Positions 23,378 through 32,180 of a DNA stretch of 64,000 nt are shown piece by piece. The notes under the pieces were generated by a model, which worked only from the letters and a program-made list of their open reading frames with translations, was not told where the DNA came from and ran no database searches. Position 1 is the stretch's first letter. Each line of letters starts with the position of its first letter. The DNA comes from Perlabentimonas sp034003245. Lineage in GTDB: Bacteria > Bacteroidota > Bacteroidia > Bacteroidales > Tenuifilaceae. The translations under genes were made by a program, and so were the position numbers. The stretch covers positions 1 to 64,000 of the forward strand of contig JAVEYY010000017.1 of NCBI GenBank assembly GCA_034003245.1, written 5' to 3'.

Positions 23378-25228
23378 TTGAAGCGACTAGTCTACATTAT
23401 CCCATTTGCTTTTTTCGTAAGTCTACTATTCCCCCGATGCGCCGTTCAGCAATCGCCAACAGGCGGGCCAAAGGATACCATCCCTCCCGTGCTGGTTCGG
23501 AGTGATCCCGCGCTAAACGCCACCAGCTACAAGCGCGATAGGATTACGTTAACCTTTGATGAGTATATTAAGCTCGAAAAGATTGGCGAGAAGCTGGTTC
23601 TCTCGCCTCCTCAGGAACAACTGCCAGAGTTTAGGATTAGGGGCAAGGGTATTGAAGTTCGATTCTTCGAACCTCTGGACGACAGCACCACCTATACCCT
23701 GTATTTTGCCGATGCCATAGTCGATAACAACGAGGGTAATAAACTCGAGAACTTTGAGTTTGCCTTTGCCACTGGACATGAAATAGACTCCCTTAGGTTT
23801 AACGGTAGGATTCTCGATGCCTACACCCAGCAACCCAAGGAGGGGGTATTTGTAATGCTTTACACCAGCTTCGAGGACTCGATTCCGCTACTCAAGCGTC
23901 CGCGTTACGTAACCAAAACCAACAAGGAGGGTATTTTCTTTCTTAGTAACTTAAAGTACGGTAACTACAAAATTTTTGCCCTAGCCGACGGCAACTCAAA
24001 CTACAAGTTCGACCAGGTATCGGAGGAGATTGCATTTGTCGAAACTCCCATCGACACATCAATGCTGGTTAGGCCATCGCAGGTTACACTTAATCCCGAT
24101 AGCTTGCTTACGCTTTACCTCTTTCAGGAGGAGAACCGAATACTTTCGCTCACCGATTTTAAACGCTCACAACGAAGGCACATGCAACTGGGATTCACTC
24201 GCCCACCCGTTGGCGATGTTTTACTTCGCCCACTAAGCGCTACTGTCGACAGCTTGGAGTCGTGGTATATAAAAGGGAAAAACACCAAAGGCGACTCACT
24301 CGATTTTTGGATTACAAACAACCAGATCAATAGCATCGACACGCTTCGCGTATTAGCCACCTATCAAAAAACCGATTCGCTGATGAATCTTATAGAAACT
24401 AAAGATACATTAAGGCTGTTCTACATCGAGAGAGCGACAACCCCAAGTCGCACCCGCAGAACCGATGCCTCCGATAAGGAGAAAGAGGAAAAAAAGGCCT
24501 CCCTTCCCATTTCACTATCGGTAAACAAGGGGGGTGTAGTAATTCCAACACAAAAAATTAGATTATCGTTTAAAATACCGCTTCAATCGAAAGACACAAC
24601 GCTGCTGAAGCTTAAAAACATGACCGATAGCGTTGCTCTTCCCTTTGTGGGACTTTTGCGAGATACGCTAAATCCAAGGTTTTACTACATAAAGCAGAAT
24701 TGGCAAAATGTGATAAACTATCAGCTAACCGCTTTGCCCGGGGCCTTTACCGATTTGGATGGCCTAACTAATGATACTCTAATACATAATTTCAAGGGTG
24801 CTGATCCCGAACAATTTGGCATTATTAAAGTAAATCTTACTGGGGTTAAGCCGAATATAATTGCCGAACTTACCACCGAAAAAGGTGTCGTAGTTGACAG
24901 TAAAACGGTTTATAAAGATGGTGAGGTTACCTTCACATACGTTCGCCCCGGAAAATTCCGTTTACAGTTTATTGAAGATGCCAACAAGAATGGTAAGTGG
25001 GATACCGGTTGGTACCTAATGGGGCAGCAGCCCGAAAGGGTTCACCTCTTTGTTGACGAGACCGGCAATGGTGAAATCCAAGTCCGCGCCAACTGGGATT
25101 ACGACCTAAGTTTTAACCTTAAACCAAAACACGATGTCAGTTGTAATGAACTTCACGATGTTCCCAACCCGCAAGGAGACCAGCATGAGTCCCTACGTGT
25201 CCCGCATCGTGAAGGTGATCCGCAGTAA
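23378..25228 (+). CDS. Ig-like (SbsA/Big_5-type) surface lipoprotein
   Basis: 616 residues if started at TTG 23378 (MKRLVYIIPF), two codons inside the open frame. A hydrophobic segment ends at the lipobox-like FPRC (about residue 22), followed by the hallmark SPTGGPKDTIPP. An Ig-like domain spans about residues 30-120 (KRDRITLTFDEYIKLEK, YTLYFADAIVDNNEGN), then beta-sandwich regions and a C-terminal carboxypeptidase-regulatory-like segment (FRLQFIEDANKNGKWDTG). Widespread in Bacteroidota; probably anchored at the outer membrane, exact role unknown. The last 31 codons (from HDVSC) run through the start of the next gene in another frame, 95 bp of overlap, and do not look like native protein. 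Confidence 0.82.
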   Translation: MKRLVYIIPFAFFVSLLFPRCAVQQSPTGGPKDTIPPVLVRSDPALNATSYKRDRITLTFDEYIKLEKIGEKLVLSPPQEQLPEFRIRGKGIEVRFFEPLDDSTTYTLYFADAIVDNNEGNKLENFEFAFATGHEIDSLRFNGRILDAYTQQPKEGVFVMLYTSFEDSIPLLKRPRYVTKTNKEGIFFLSNLKYGNYKIFALADGNSNYKFDQVSEEIAFVETPIDTSMLVRPSQVTLNPDSLLTLYLFQEENRILSLTDFKRSQRRHMQLGFTRPPVGDVLLRPLSATVDSLESWYIKGKNTKGDSLDFWITNNQINSIDTLRVLATYQKTDSLMNLIETKDTLRLFYIERATTPSRTRRTDASDKEKEEKKASLPISLSVNKGGVVIPTQKIRLSFKIPLQSKDTTLLKLKNMTDSVALPFVGLLRDTLNPRFYYIKQNWQNVINYQLTALPGAFTDLDGLTNDTLIHNFKGADPEQFGIIKVNLTGVKPNIIAELTTEKGVVVDSKTVYKDGEVTFTYVRPGKFRLQFIEDANKNGKWDTGWYLMGQQPERVHLFVDETGNGEIQVRANWDYDLSFNLKPKHDVSCNELHDVPNPQGDQHESLRVPHREGDPQ

Positions 25229-25442
25229 GGGATATCAAAACCAGCTTACGGCCATGGGCACCATTGTAGAAACAAACACGCTCAAGGAAGCCCTTTCGTT
25301 AATCGAGGACGCCTATGCAGAGCTTGAACCCGACTGCGAAAGGGTTTACGTTACGGTAAATATAGATATCAAAAAAGATGGTGATGATCGAATTCACACA
25401 AAGGTTCAATCGGTGGAGAGTAAGATAAGTTCTTCCAAATAA
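25134..25442 (+). CDS. Thiamine-binding-family protein (MTH1187/YqgV type)
   Basis: 102 residues, starting MSVVMNFTMFPT, the usual opening of the family. The ferredoxin-like core includes SMSPYVSRIVKVIRSKG, NQLTAMGTIVE (the ligand-binding strand) and a second helix EALSLIEDAYAEL. Members bind thiamine or HMP or a close relative and occur singly or fused; this is the single-domain form. It overlaps the upstream lipoprotein frame by 95 bp; because the N-terminus is conserved, the overlap is more likely an extension of the upstream gene. Confidence 0.88.
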   Translation: MSVVMNFTMFPTRKETSMSPYVSRIVKVIRSKGYQNQLTAMGTIVETNTLKEALSLIEDAYAELEPDCERVYVTVNIDIKKDGDDRIHTKVQSVESKISSSK

Positions 25443-25462
25443 AAGGATTATTCAAAATAAAA

Positions 25463-26179
25463 ATGAAGTTAACTCACCGTGTCATTCTCGGTTTACTACT
25501 TACCCTTTACTCGATAGTTGGTCATGGGCAGCTCCTTATTGGGTTTAATGGCGGATACAACGTATCCGGAATTTTGTTTAATCCCAACCATGAGGAAAAA
25601 CCCCTAATGAATCCAACTCCAAATTTTGGCCTTTCTGCCAAATTCTTCGACCTTGAGCATGTTGGGTTCCAGGGAGAACTAAACTTTACCCAGCGAGGGT
25701 TCACAATGCCCATTGATGAGGTTACAAACTACAAGCGGTTAAGTTCCTACGTGGAATTACCCCTGTATTTTCAGGTACGTGCTGCAAAAAACGGCGTTTT
25801 TGCTCATGCAAATATTGGCTTTAACCCCTCGTTACTTATCGGCTCCAAGCATGGCCAAAGCCAAACCAACACTTATAACCTCACTGACTATAAAATCAAT
25901 ATCCTTCGCGACAATATTTTTGATTTTGGATTACTAGGAGGTGTAGGTTTGGGTTACGATTTTAGTAATTTTTCCATCCAACTCGACGTTCGCTACTACT
26001 ATGGCATGGGCGATTTATACTACTACAACTACACGGGAAATCCTCTCCGATCGCCCGCTTGGGCAGTAGATACATCGGTGAGTTTGATGTTTAACCTCTC
26101 AAAAAAACGAAAAATCGTGTTGCCAAACGAGGATTCGTCGCCAGAAAAGGGTAAATTTGAAAGTACAAATCAACAATAG
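25463..26179 (+). CDS. PorT-like outer-membrane beta-barrel protein
   Basis: 238 residues with a signal peptide (MKLTHRVILGLLLTLYSIVG, cleaved around GHGQ). Alternating aromatic/polar strands follow (LIGFNGGYNVSGI, YVELPLYFQVRA, IQLDVRYYYGMGDLYYY), typical of the porin-family beta-barrel_2 (PorT-like). The C-terminus is hydrophilic. Probably a small outer-membrane barrel. Its link to T9SS is not shown; true PorT is only one of many proteins in this family. It lies 20 bp after the thiamine-binding gene and 6 bp before rlpA, so an operon is likely. Confidence 0.8.
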   Translation: MKLTHRVILGLLLTLYSIVGHGQLLIGFNGGYNVSGILFNPNHEEKPLMNPTPNFGLSAKFFDLEHVGFQGELNFTQRGFTMPIDEVTNYKRLSSYVELPLYFQVRAAKNGVFAHANIGFNPSLLIGSKHGQSQTNTYNLTDYKINILRDNIFDFGLLGGVGLGYDFSNFSIQLDVRYYYGMGDLYYYNYTGNPLRSPAWAVDTSVSLMFNLSKKRKIVLPNEDSSPEKGKFESTNQQ

Positions 26180-26185
26180 TTCACC

Positions 26186-26989
26186 ATGCGTAGAGTAGTT
26201 TTACTTATTAGCATTTGCCTACTTCCACTTTTTATCATTGGGCAAACGGGATATGTACAGGAAGGAAAAGCCTCTTTCTATGCCGATAAATTTGAGGGGC
26301 GAACCACCGCCTCGGGCGAGCGTTACAGCCATTCGCGTAACACCTGCGCTCACCTTACTCTTCCCTTTGGCACCCTTGTGCGAGTAACTAACCTCGAGAA
26401 CAATTTATCCGTTGTTCTTCGTGTGAACGACCGTGGCCCCTTTGTAGCCAACAGAATTATTGACCTTAGCCGATCGGCTGCCGAAAAGCTTGAATTCATC
26501 GACAAAGGGTTGGCCGATGTTAGAGTTGAGGTAATTGATGAGGACGGGAATGTGGTTGCCCAGCAACCAAAACCGGCTTCACAGGCCGAAAAACCTTCCG
26601 AAACGGCTCGACCAAGTCAACAAACTACTCCTGTTCAAAAGCCGCAGGATTTAAGCACTCCGGCTAAGCCCGAACCAAAACCAATAACAACTACGACTCC
26701 AAGTGAGCTGTCGGATATTGAACTCTACGAGCTTAAGGTTACCAGACAAAAACCTGGCGGTTTCACCATTCAAATTGGTAGTTATAAGGAGCTTGTAAAC
26801 CTGCTGCGAATTGCCGACGACCTAAAAACATCGCTTAAAAAGGAGGTGCGCGTCCAACTAGCCAATATCAATGGCGATAAGGTTTACCGCTTAATGGTGG
26901 GCGAGTTCAGCACACGCCGCGAAGCCGAAAGTTTTAAAAGTAAGGCCGCCCAGCTCTACCCCGATTGCTTTATCGTGGAGTTGAAATAG
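26186..26989 (+). CDS. rlpA: RlpA-like septal lytic transglycosylase with SPOR domain
   Basis: 267 residues. Signal peptide (about 1-20), then a double-psi beta-barrel RlpA domain at about 25-110 (EGKASFYADKFEGRTTASGE; VLRVNDRGPFVANRIIDLS with the conserved Asp), a Pro/Gln/Thr-rich linker at about 120-175, and a C-terminal SPOR domain (GGFTIQIGSYKELVNLLRIA ... FIVELK) that binds denuded peptidoglycan. It cleaves naked glycan strands at the division site in the periplasm. Convergent with the L-serine dehydratase gene, 11 bp apart. Confidence 0.93.
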   Translation: MRRVVLLISICLLPLFIIGQTGYVQEGKASFYADKFEGRTTASGERYSHSRNTCAHLTLPFGTLVRVTNLENNLSVVLRVNDRGPFVANRIIDLSRSAAEKLEFIDKGLADVRVEVIDEDGNVVAQQPKPASQAEKPSETARPSQQTTPVQKPQDLSTPAKPEPKPITTTTPSELSDIELYELKVTRQKPGGFTIQIGSYKELVNLLRIADDLKTSLKKEVRVQLANINGDKVYRLMVGEFSTRREAESFKSKAAQLYPDCFIVELK

Positions 26990-27000
26990 AGCAGTGCTCG

Positions 27001-28215
27001 CTACTTTTTCCCGTTAAAAGGCTCCCAGTTTTTGGCCAGCCCGCCCATGCCTGTTTCACGATAGGCCACCTGTATATCACGTCCGGTTTCGGCCATGGTA
27101 CGAACTGCTTTGTCGAACGATATTTTATGCCCCCCATCCGATTGAAGCGCGTATACAGCACAAGAGTATGCTTTTGTGGCCGCAATGGCATTCCGCTCAA
27201 TACAGGGTATTTGCACAAATCCCAGAACCGGATCGCAGGTAAGACCCAGGTTGTGCTCCATGCCCATCTCAGCAGCATACTCAATTTGGTTGGGCGACCC
27301 GCCCAAAATCTGCGCCATTGCAGCCGATGCCATAGCGCATGCAGTTCCAATCTCACCCTGGCATCCAACCTCAGCTCCCGAGATTGATGCATTGGTCTTC
27401 ACTAGGTTTGCTATTAAACCTGCGGTTGCCAACCCTCTAAGTATTTTGGGTTCGGTAAGATGCTCGTCGCGGCTTAGATAAAACAGAACACCTGGAAGCA
27501 CTCCCGACGAGCCGCAAGTGGGCGCAGTTACAATGCGGCCTCCGGCCGCATTCTCTTCCGAAACGGCCAGTGCAAATGCAAATAGCAATCCTATATTCTT
27601 CAGTGTCCCGTGCGTATTAAGCGCCTTTGTGTAGTGCGATGATGCCCTACGGGCAAGCTTAATTGGGCCAGGCAATACGCCCTCGTTATCGATTCCGCGC
27701 TGTATGGTCTCTTTCATGGTGAGCCAAACATCGTGCAGGAATGGCCAAATTTCGGGGCCCTCATTATCCTCAACAAACTCCCATAGCGATTTGCCCTCGG
27801 CCTTACACCACTTTAGTATATCGGCCATTTTGTTGTGGCTATAAATTTTCTGGCTATTGAGCACACCCGTGCTATCGCGCAAATCGCCACCTCCAATGCT
27901 GTATACTTCCCATGAATCAACCACTTCACCCCCCTCGGACGAAAGCGCCTCAAAAAGCATCCCGTTGGGATGCAATGGTAGTTGCTCTGAATCGTTCCAA
28001 ATAATCTCCAAATCGTTGGGCAGAAACTCCTTGAGTAACGCATGGTCGGTATGGTGTCCTTTACCCGTAAGCGAAAGGCTACCAAATAAACTTACCCTAA
28101 ATCGGTGCACTAGCGGATGCTTCTCCAAAAAAATCCTTGCTGCCCTCACTGGCCCAATAGTATGGCTACTCGAAGGGCCATAACCCAGCTTATAAATCTC
28201 CCGAATTGTCTGCAT
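27001..28215 (-). CDS. sdaA: L-serine ammonia-lyase, iron-sulfur, single-chain
   Basis: 404 residues from the ATG at 28215, chosen because MQTIREIYKLGYGPSSSHT is the usual start and the longer frame overlaps the promoter. Beta domain first (GPSSSHTIGP), then the alpha domain with cysteines that bind the [4Fe-4S] cluster (TAPTCGSSG, LTCDPVLGF, IPCIERNA). It converts L-serine to pyruvate and ammonia. The fused beta-alpha order corresponds to the single-chain bacterial type. No frame damage. A promoter box is present at 28240-28247. Confidence 0.94.
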   Translation of the reverse strand: MQTIREIYKLGYGPSSSHTIGPVRAARIFLEKHPLVHRFRVSLFGSLSLTGKGHHTDHALLKEFLPNDLEIIWNDSEQLPLHPNGMLFEALSSEGGEVVDSWEVYSIGGGDLRDSTGVLNSQKIYSHNKMADILKWCKAEGKSLWEFVEDNEGPEIWPFLHDVWLTMKETIQRGIDNEGVLPGPIKLARRASSHYTKALNTHGTLKNIGLLFAFALAVSEENAAGGRIVTAPTCGSSGVLPGVLFYLSRDEHLTEPKILRGLATAGLIANLVKTNASISGAEVGCQGEIGTACAMASAAMAQILGGSPNQIEYAAEMGMEHNLGLTCDPVLGFVQIPCIERNAIAATKAYSCAVYALQSDGGHKISFDKAVRTMAETGRDIQVAYRETGMGGLAKNWEPFNGKK

Positions 28216-28239
28216 AATAATAACCGAATTATTCCGGTG

Positions 28240-28247
28240 CAAAAGTA
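28240..28247 (-). promoter_or_regulatory. -7 box of the L-serine dehydratase gene
   Basis: On the minus strand TACTTTTG, matching TAnnTTTG, 25 bp upstream of the ATG at 28215. It supports the shorter start. Confidence 0.5.
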
Positions 28248-28390
28248 TTAAAAAAGTGTTCGGTTAATCCTAAAAATTGTTCATAATCGAACATTATAGA
28301 ATATTGCCAAAATCATATATGTGCTTGGTTTAAATGAAAATATGCTGCATGGCACTTCTATTGTGTGTTTTACAGAAAAGGTTAAACAAA

Positions 28391-30796
28391 ATGAAATTTC
28401 ATAAAATATCATTAGCCATTAGGTTCGTTTTTAAACAGAAGGGATATGCCCTAATAAATATCATGGGGCTCTCGTTGGGTATTTCGGCGTGCCTTTTTAT
28501 AACACAATATGTTACCATTCAAAAGTCCTACGACAAGCAAGCGCCCTTCCCAGAAAGGACATACAGAGTAACATACCAACGCTGGACCGATAATGGCGAT
28601 AGGGTAGAATTTGCATCATCGAGTCCCACTATTGGCCAAACTCTGGTTCATCAATTTCCGGAAGTTGAAGCAATGGGTAGAGCATACAAAGCTGGAGGTG
28701 TATTTTCCTATAATGATGTTGTCCTAGAAGAGGAGCTGGCTTTTTGGGGCGAAACACCCCTAGTTGATATCCTTGGATTTAATATTATACTGGGAAATCC
28801 CGACTCTTGTCTATCAGTTCCCAATCAGGCCGTGATATCCAAAAAAACCGCTCAAAGAATCTTTGGACAAGACGATCCTGTTGGTAAGTTCTTAATAAGG
28901 AATGGCACCGAAAATTTTATTATTACTGCCGTTTTCGATAATGTTCCTCACAACTCCCATTTCAAGCCAGAGATTCTTATATCTCTTGCAAATTGGGAAA
29001 AAAGGGATCCCCAGATGTTTACCAGTGGATGGTTCTACAGCGGTTTTTACACCTATATCAGGCTTGCTGTAAACACAAATCCTAAGGACATTGATCGGAA
29101 AATTGAAGAGTTTATTGCCTCCGAATTTGGTGAGGTATTAGCTGAATACAAAACGGGAATCTCCTTCAAGCTCCAACCCCTTCTCGAAATTCATTTACAA
29201 TCGCACTTTATGCACGAGTTGGAGATAAATGGTGACAAACAATCCATTGTAATGCTACAGATTGTTGCTTGGTTTATACTGATTATAGCCTGGGTTAACT
29301 TCTTTAACTTAAGTACAATAAGCTCAATCAAACGATATAAGGAGGTGGGTATTAGAAAAGTGAATGGCGCTTCACGCTATCAACTTCTATATCAGCTATT
29401 AGCTGAGTCGGCCATTATAAACCTTTGCGCTCTTTTGCTGGCAGTAGTTATGCTTGAGATTGGATACAGCCCTTTTGCAAACCTAGCTGGAATACCTGTT
29501 CAAAGAGACTTATACGGCGAAATTTGGTTCTACCAAATTCTCTGTGTTGTATTTCTAATCGGAACGCTATCGGCAGGTATTTACACTATTACGGGATTAG
29601 GAGGAAATAATCTCTCTGAATGCCTCAGGGGAACCTCTCTTGGGCTAAAAGGGAATACCGTTCTAAAAAAAATACTAGTAACTATCCAGTTTATAATTGC
29701 CATCTCACTCCTTTCTGCCACAACGGGAGTCTTCAAACAGTATAATCTAATTCAAAATACCAACCTAGGCTTTCGGTTAAACAATATGCTTGTGGTAAAA
29801 GTACCAATGGTGGGCGATCAGTCTATGCGCAACCGATTTAGTGTATTTGTCGAGCAGTCGGCCAAACTTCCCTCCGTAACCGGAACTACCTACTCCTCTG
29901 TTGTTCCAGGAAAACCCAATATTTTTAACCGCGGGGGAATACACAAGCAAGGCGACGACCCAACCGACGGGAAGAACATGCGCTTAACGGAGATCTTTGG
30001 TAATTTTGTGGAGGTGTATCAGATTAATCTTATTGCGGGAAAAGGATTTACTGGGAATCCATCCGAAGACAGAAACAACGTGTTGCTGAACGAAACAGCG
30101 GCACTCTGGCTGGGATTGCAGCCAACAGAGGAGGCCATTGGCACTCTTATTATTCTGGAGGGTCGGCCAAAAACTCTAGTGGGCATTCTGGCCGATTTCA
30201 ACCAACTTTCTCCCAAAGAATCCATAGAACCACAAATATTCAGATATCCAGAGCGCTACCAGGGCTATTTTACCCTTCAACTTACTGACAACACAAGCGA
30301 ACAAACAGTTAGAGATGTTTCTAAAATATACAGCTCATTGTTTCCTGGAAATCCTTTCGATTACTTCTTCCTTGATCAGTTTTATGGTTCTCAGTATCTA
30401 CTTGACAAACGTTTTGGTTTGGTATTCCTGATTTTCTCCCTGTTGTCCGTAATCTTAACCATAATGGGGCTTCTTAGCTTGTCGGCCTACTCGGCACAGC
30501 AGCGCCGGCGCGAAATTGGCATACGAAAAGTTCTGGGAGCATCCTCTTGGTCGATTATTCAATTACTCTCTCAAAGCTATTTACTCCTCTGGCTAATTGC
30601 TACAACAATTTCAATTCCTTTGGTTTGGCTCTTCCTGAACAGCTGGTTAAACGATTTTGCCACAAGAATTCAGCTAACCTCTGCAATCTTTTTACCTCCT
30701 CTTGCGGTTGTTCTTCTGATGTGTTTAGTTACCGTTTCTGTTCAATCGATGAGTGCGGCAAATGGCAACCCAGCTGAAAGTCTTAAACGGGAATAA
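28391..30796 (+). CDS. MacB/FtsX-type ABC transporter permease
   Basis: 801 residues from the ATG at 28391 (MKFHKISLAIRFVFKQKGYA). Two repeats of a transmembrane segment, a MacB periplasmic core domain and three helices of the FtsX type: first half at about 1-420 (ALINIMGLSLGISACLFI; ISSIKRYKEVGIRKVNGAS), second at about 450-801 (ILVTIQFIIAISLLSATT; QRRREIGIRKVLGASSWSII). The repeated E(V/I)GIRKV-GAS motif is the coupling helix that contacts the ATPase. No ATPase gene is adjacent, so it probably pairs with a MacB/LolD-type subunit encoded elsewhere. Substrate unknown. Confidence 0.88.
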   Translation: MKFHKISLAIRFVFKQKGYALINIMGLSLGISACLFITQYVTIQKSYDKQAPFPERTYRVTYQRWTDNGDRVEFASSSPTIGQTLVHQFPEVEAMGRAYKAGGVFSYNDVVLEEELAFWGETPLVDILGFNIILGNPDSCLSVPNQAVISKKTAQRIFGQDDPVGKFLIRNGTENFIITAVFDNVPHNSHFKPEILISLANWEKRDPQMFTSGWFYSGFYTYIRLAVNTNPKDIDRKIEEFIASEFGEVLAEYKTGISFKLQPLLEIHLQSHFMHELEINGDKQSIVMLQIVAWFILIIAWVNFFNLSTISSIKRYKEVGIRKVNGASRYQLLYQLLAESAIINLCALLLAVVMLEIGYSPFANLAGIPVQRDLYGEIWFYQILCVVFLIGTLSAGIYTITGLGGNNLSECLRGTSLGLKGNTVLKKILVTIQFIIAISLLSATTGVFKQYNLIQNTNLGFRLNNMLVVKVPMVGDQSMRNRFSVFVEQSAKLPSVTGTTYSSVVPGKPNIFNRGGIHKQGDDPTDGKNMRLTEIFGNFVEVYQINLIAGKGFTGNPSEDRNNVLLNETAALWLGLQPTEEAIGTLIILEGRPKTLVGILADFNQLSPKESIEPQIFRYPERYQGYFTLQLTDNTSEQTVRDVSKIYSSLFPGNPFDYFFLDQFYGSQYLLDKRFGLVFLIFSLLSVILTIMGLLSLSAYSAQQRRREIGIRKVLGASSWSIIQLLSQSYLLLWLIATTISIPLVWLFLNSWLNDFATRIQLTSAIFLPPLAVVLLMCLVTVSVQSMSAANGNPAESLKRE

Positions 30797-30816
30797 AAAA
30801 TTTTCTCGATTGGCTG

Positions 30817-30824
30817 TATATTTG
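30817..30824 (+). promoter_or_regulatory. -7 box upstream of the AlaX-like gene
   Basis: TATATTTG matches TAnnTTTG, 19 bp upstream of the ATG at 30844. Confidence 0.4.
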
Positions 30825-30843
30825 ATGACGAAAAAAATAAACC

Positions 30844-31293
30844 ATGAGCGAAAAAAACTACGACCCCCGCATGCACACCGCCGAGCATATCCTAAACCAA
30901 ACCATGGTGCGGTTGTTTGGTTGTCCTCGATCGAGGAATAGCCATATTGAGCGAAATAAGTCGAAATGCGACTACCAAATTGCCGCCGAACCCACAGTGA
31001 CTCAAATTGAAGAGATAGAAAGACAGGTTAACAGCATTATCTTCTCTAACCTCGATGTAAAAGAGGATTCTATCCCAAAATCTGAGGCTGGCAAATATCT
31101 CGACCTAACAAAGCTACCCGCCGACGCACCCGATACATTAAGAGTGATAAACGTGGGCGATTATGATGCCTGTGCCTGCATTGGACCACATGTGAATAAC
31201 ACTGCGGAAATTGGGGTGTTTAAAATTATTTCGCACAGCTACGAACAGGGAACTCTAAGATTGAGGTTTAAACTAGTCGATAAAGAATCTTAG
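30844..31293 (+). CDS. AlaX-like aminoacyl-tRNA editing domain protein
   Basis: 149 residues. HTAEHIL (about 11-17) carries the HxxxH of the alanyl/threonyl-tRNA synthetase second additional domain, and CIGPH (about 115-119) the matching CxxxH, together a Zn site. Such free-standing domains hydrolyse misacylated tRNA (Ser- or Gly-tRNA(Ala)). It is shorter than canonical AlaX-M and lacks the N-terminal barrel, so it is an SAD-only form. Cytoplasmic. Own promoter box 20 bp upstream; a separate promoter precedes the next gene. Confidence 0.82.
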   Translation: MSEKNYDPRMHTAEHILNQTMVRLFGCPRSRNSHIERNKSKCDYQIAAEPTVTQIEEIERQVNSIIFSNLDVKEDSIPKSEAGKYLDLTKLPADAPDTLRVINVGDYDACACIGPHVNNTAEIGVFKIISHSYEQGTLRLRFKLVDKES

Positions 31294-31303
31294 GCCTCAC
31301 CAA

Positions 31304-31334
31304 TTGACAATCATCTCCATTCTTTGTAAGTTTG
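31304..31334 (+). promoter_or_regulatory. Full Bacteroidota-type promoter for yraN
   Basis: TTG (31304-31306), 20-bp spacer, TAAGTTTG (31327-31334). Both elements and the spacing fit the TTG-N19-21-TAnnTTTG consensus. The ATG at 31367 is 32 bp downstream. Confidence 0.65.
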
Positions 31335-31366
31335 CCTATTGGCCAAAGTTTAAGCAGTAGAGCAGA

Positions 31367-31747
31367 ATGAAAAATATAAACGAATTGCCCCAGCATAACC
31401 GTCTAGGGCGCGAGGGCGAGGCGTTCGCACTTGAGTTTGTAATCTCGAAGGGTTACAAGGTGTTGCACACCAACTGGAGGCATGGTCAAAAGGAACTCGA
31501 CATTGTGACCACAAAGGATGGTATGCTAGTTGTTTTTGAGGTAAAAACTCGGTTTACCGATGTGTGGGAGGAGCCCAAGGATGCTGTGCGCCATAGAAAG
31601 CAAAAAAACATTGTTGAAGCAGCCGATGCGTATGTGCATAAGTTTAATCTAGACGTTGAGGTTCAATTTGATATTATTAGCCTAGTGGCTAAGGGTAACT
31701 CCTTTGAGCTGGAACATATTCCCGATGCATTCTACCCAACCCTATAA
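31367..31747 (+). CDS. YraN family protein (UPF0102, endonuclease-like)
   Basis: 126 residues. LGREGEAFALEFVISKGYKVLHTNWRHGQKELDIV (in parts: GREGEAFA, NWRHGQKELDIV) followed by VFEVKTR gives the E...D...ExK pattern of the restriction-endonuclease-like fold. Length and layout match YraN proteins, whose cellular role is not settled. Followed 11 bp later by the YjbR-family gene. Confidence 0.92.
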   Translation: MKNINELPQHNRLGREGEAFALEFVISKGYKVLHTNWRHGQKELDIVTTKDGMLVVFEVKTRFTDVWEEPKDAVRHRKQKNIVEAADAYVHKFNLDVEVQFDIISLVAKGNSFELEHIPDAFYPTL

Positions 31748-31758
31748 CCTTAAGTATT

Positions 31759-32112
31759 ATGAATATTGAGGAAATCCGCGACTTATGTCTGTCATTAAAA
31801 GGGGTAACCGAGTGTTTTCCTTTCGATGAGGTTACCCTGGTTTTTAAGGTTGGTGGCAAGATGTTTCTGCTGGCCAACCTCGACGGGGATCTGTCCATTA
31901 ATATAAAATGCTCCCCCGACAAGGCCATTGAGCTAAGGGAACGTTACCCTGCTGTTATGCCAGGCTACCACATGAACAAGCAGCATTGGAACACAATAAT
32001 GATGGATGGTTCCATTGGTGTAGATGCTATTAATGGATGGATTGTAGACTCTTACAACCTAATTGTGGCCTCTTTACCAAAATCTAAGCGAATGGAGATT
32101 TTAAATCAGTAG
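31759..32112 (+). CDS. MmcQ/YjbR family DNA-binding-like protein
   Basis: 117 residues. Family pattern: MNIEEIRDLCLSLKGVTECFP, FDEVTLVFKVGGKMFLLANL, SINIKCSPDKAIELRERYPA, GYHMNKQHWNTI and a C-terminal helix DSYNLIVASLPKSKR. The fold resembles a double-wing DNA-binding motif but binding is rarely shown. Co-transcribed with yraN by spacing (11 bp). Confidence 0.9.
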   Translation: MNIEEIRDLCLSLKGVTECFPFDEVTLVFKVGGKMFLLANLDGDLSINIKCSPDKAIELRERYPAVMPGYHMNKQHWNTIMMDGSIGVDAINGWIVDSYNLIVASLPKSKRMEILNQ

Positions 32113-32119
32113 GATTTGC

Positions 32120-32127
32120 TATCTTTG
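32120..32127 (+). promoter_or_regulatory. -7 box for the secreted protein at 32181
   Basis: TATCTTTG, full match to TAnnTTTG, 53 bp before the ATG. Confidence 0.4.
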
Positions 32128-32180
32128 GTACAAGACTTGTAATAAAGATAAAATCATTGATTATTCTAAAATATTGCGGT

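Noticed and set aside
26965..27392. Two 140-codon frames around the 3' end of the L-serine dehydratase gene
   Set aside because: They overlap the conserved dehydratase C-terminus and show no family similarity.
28334..28390. Longer N-terminus for the MacB/FtsX-type permease (start at 28334)
   Set aside because: The extra 19 residues contain Cys/Leu-rich sequence unlike the family. The ATG at 28391 gives the usual start.
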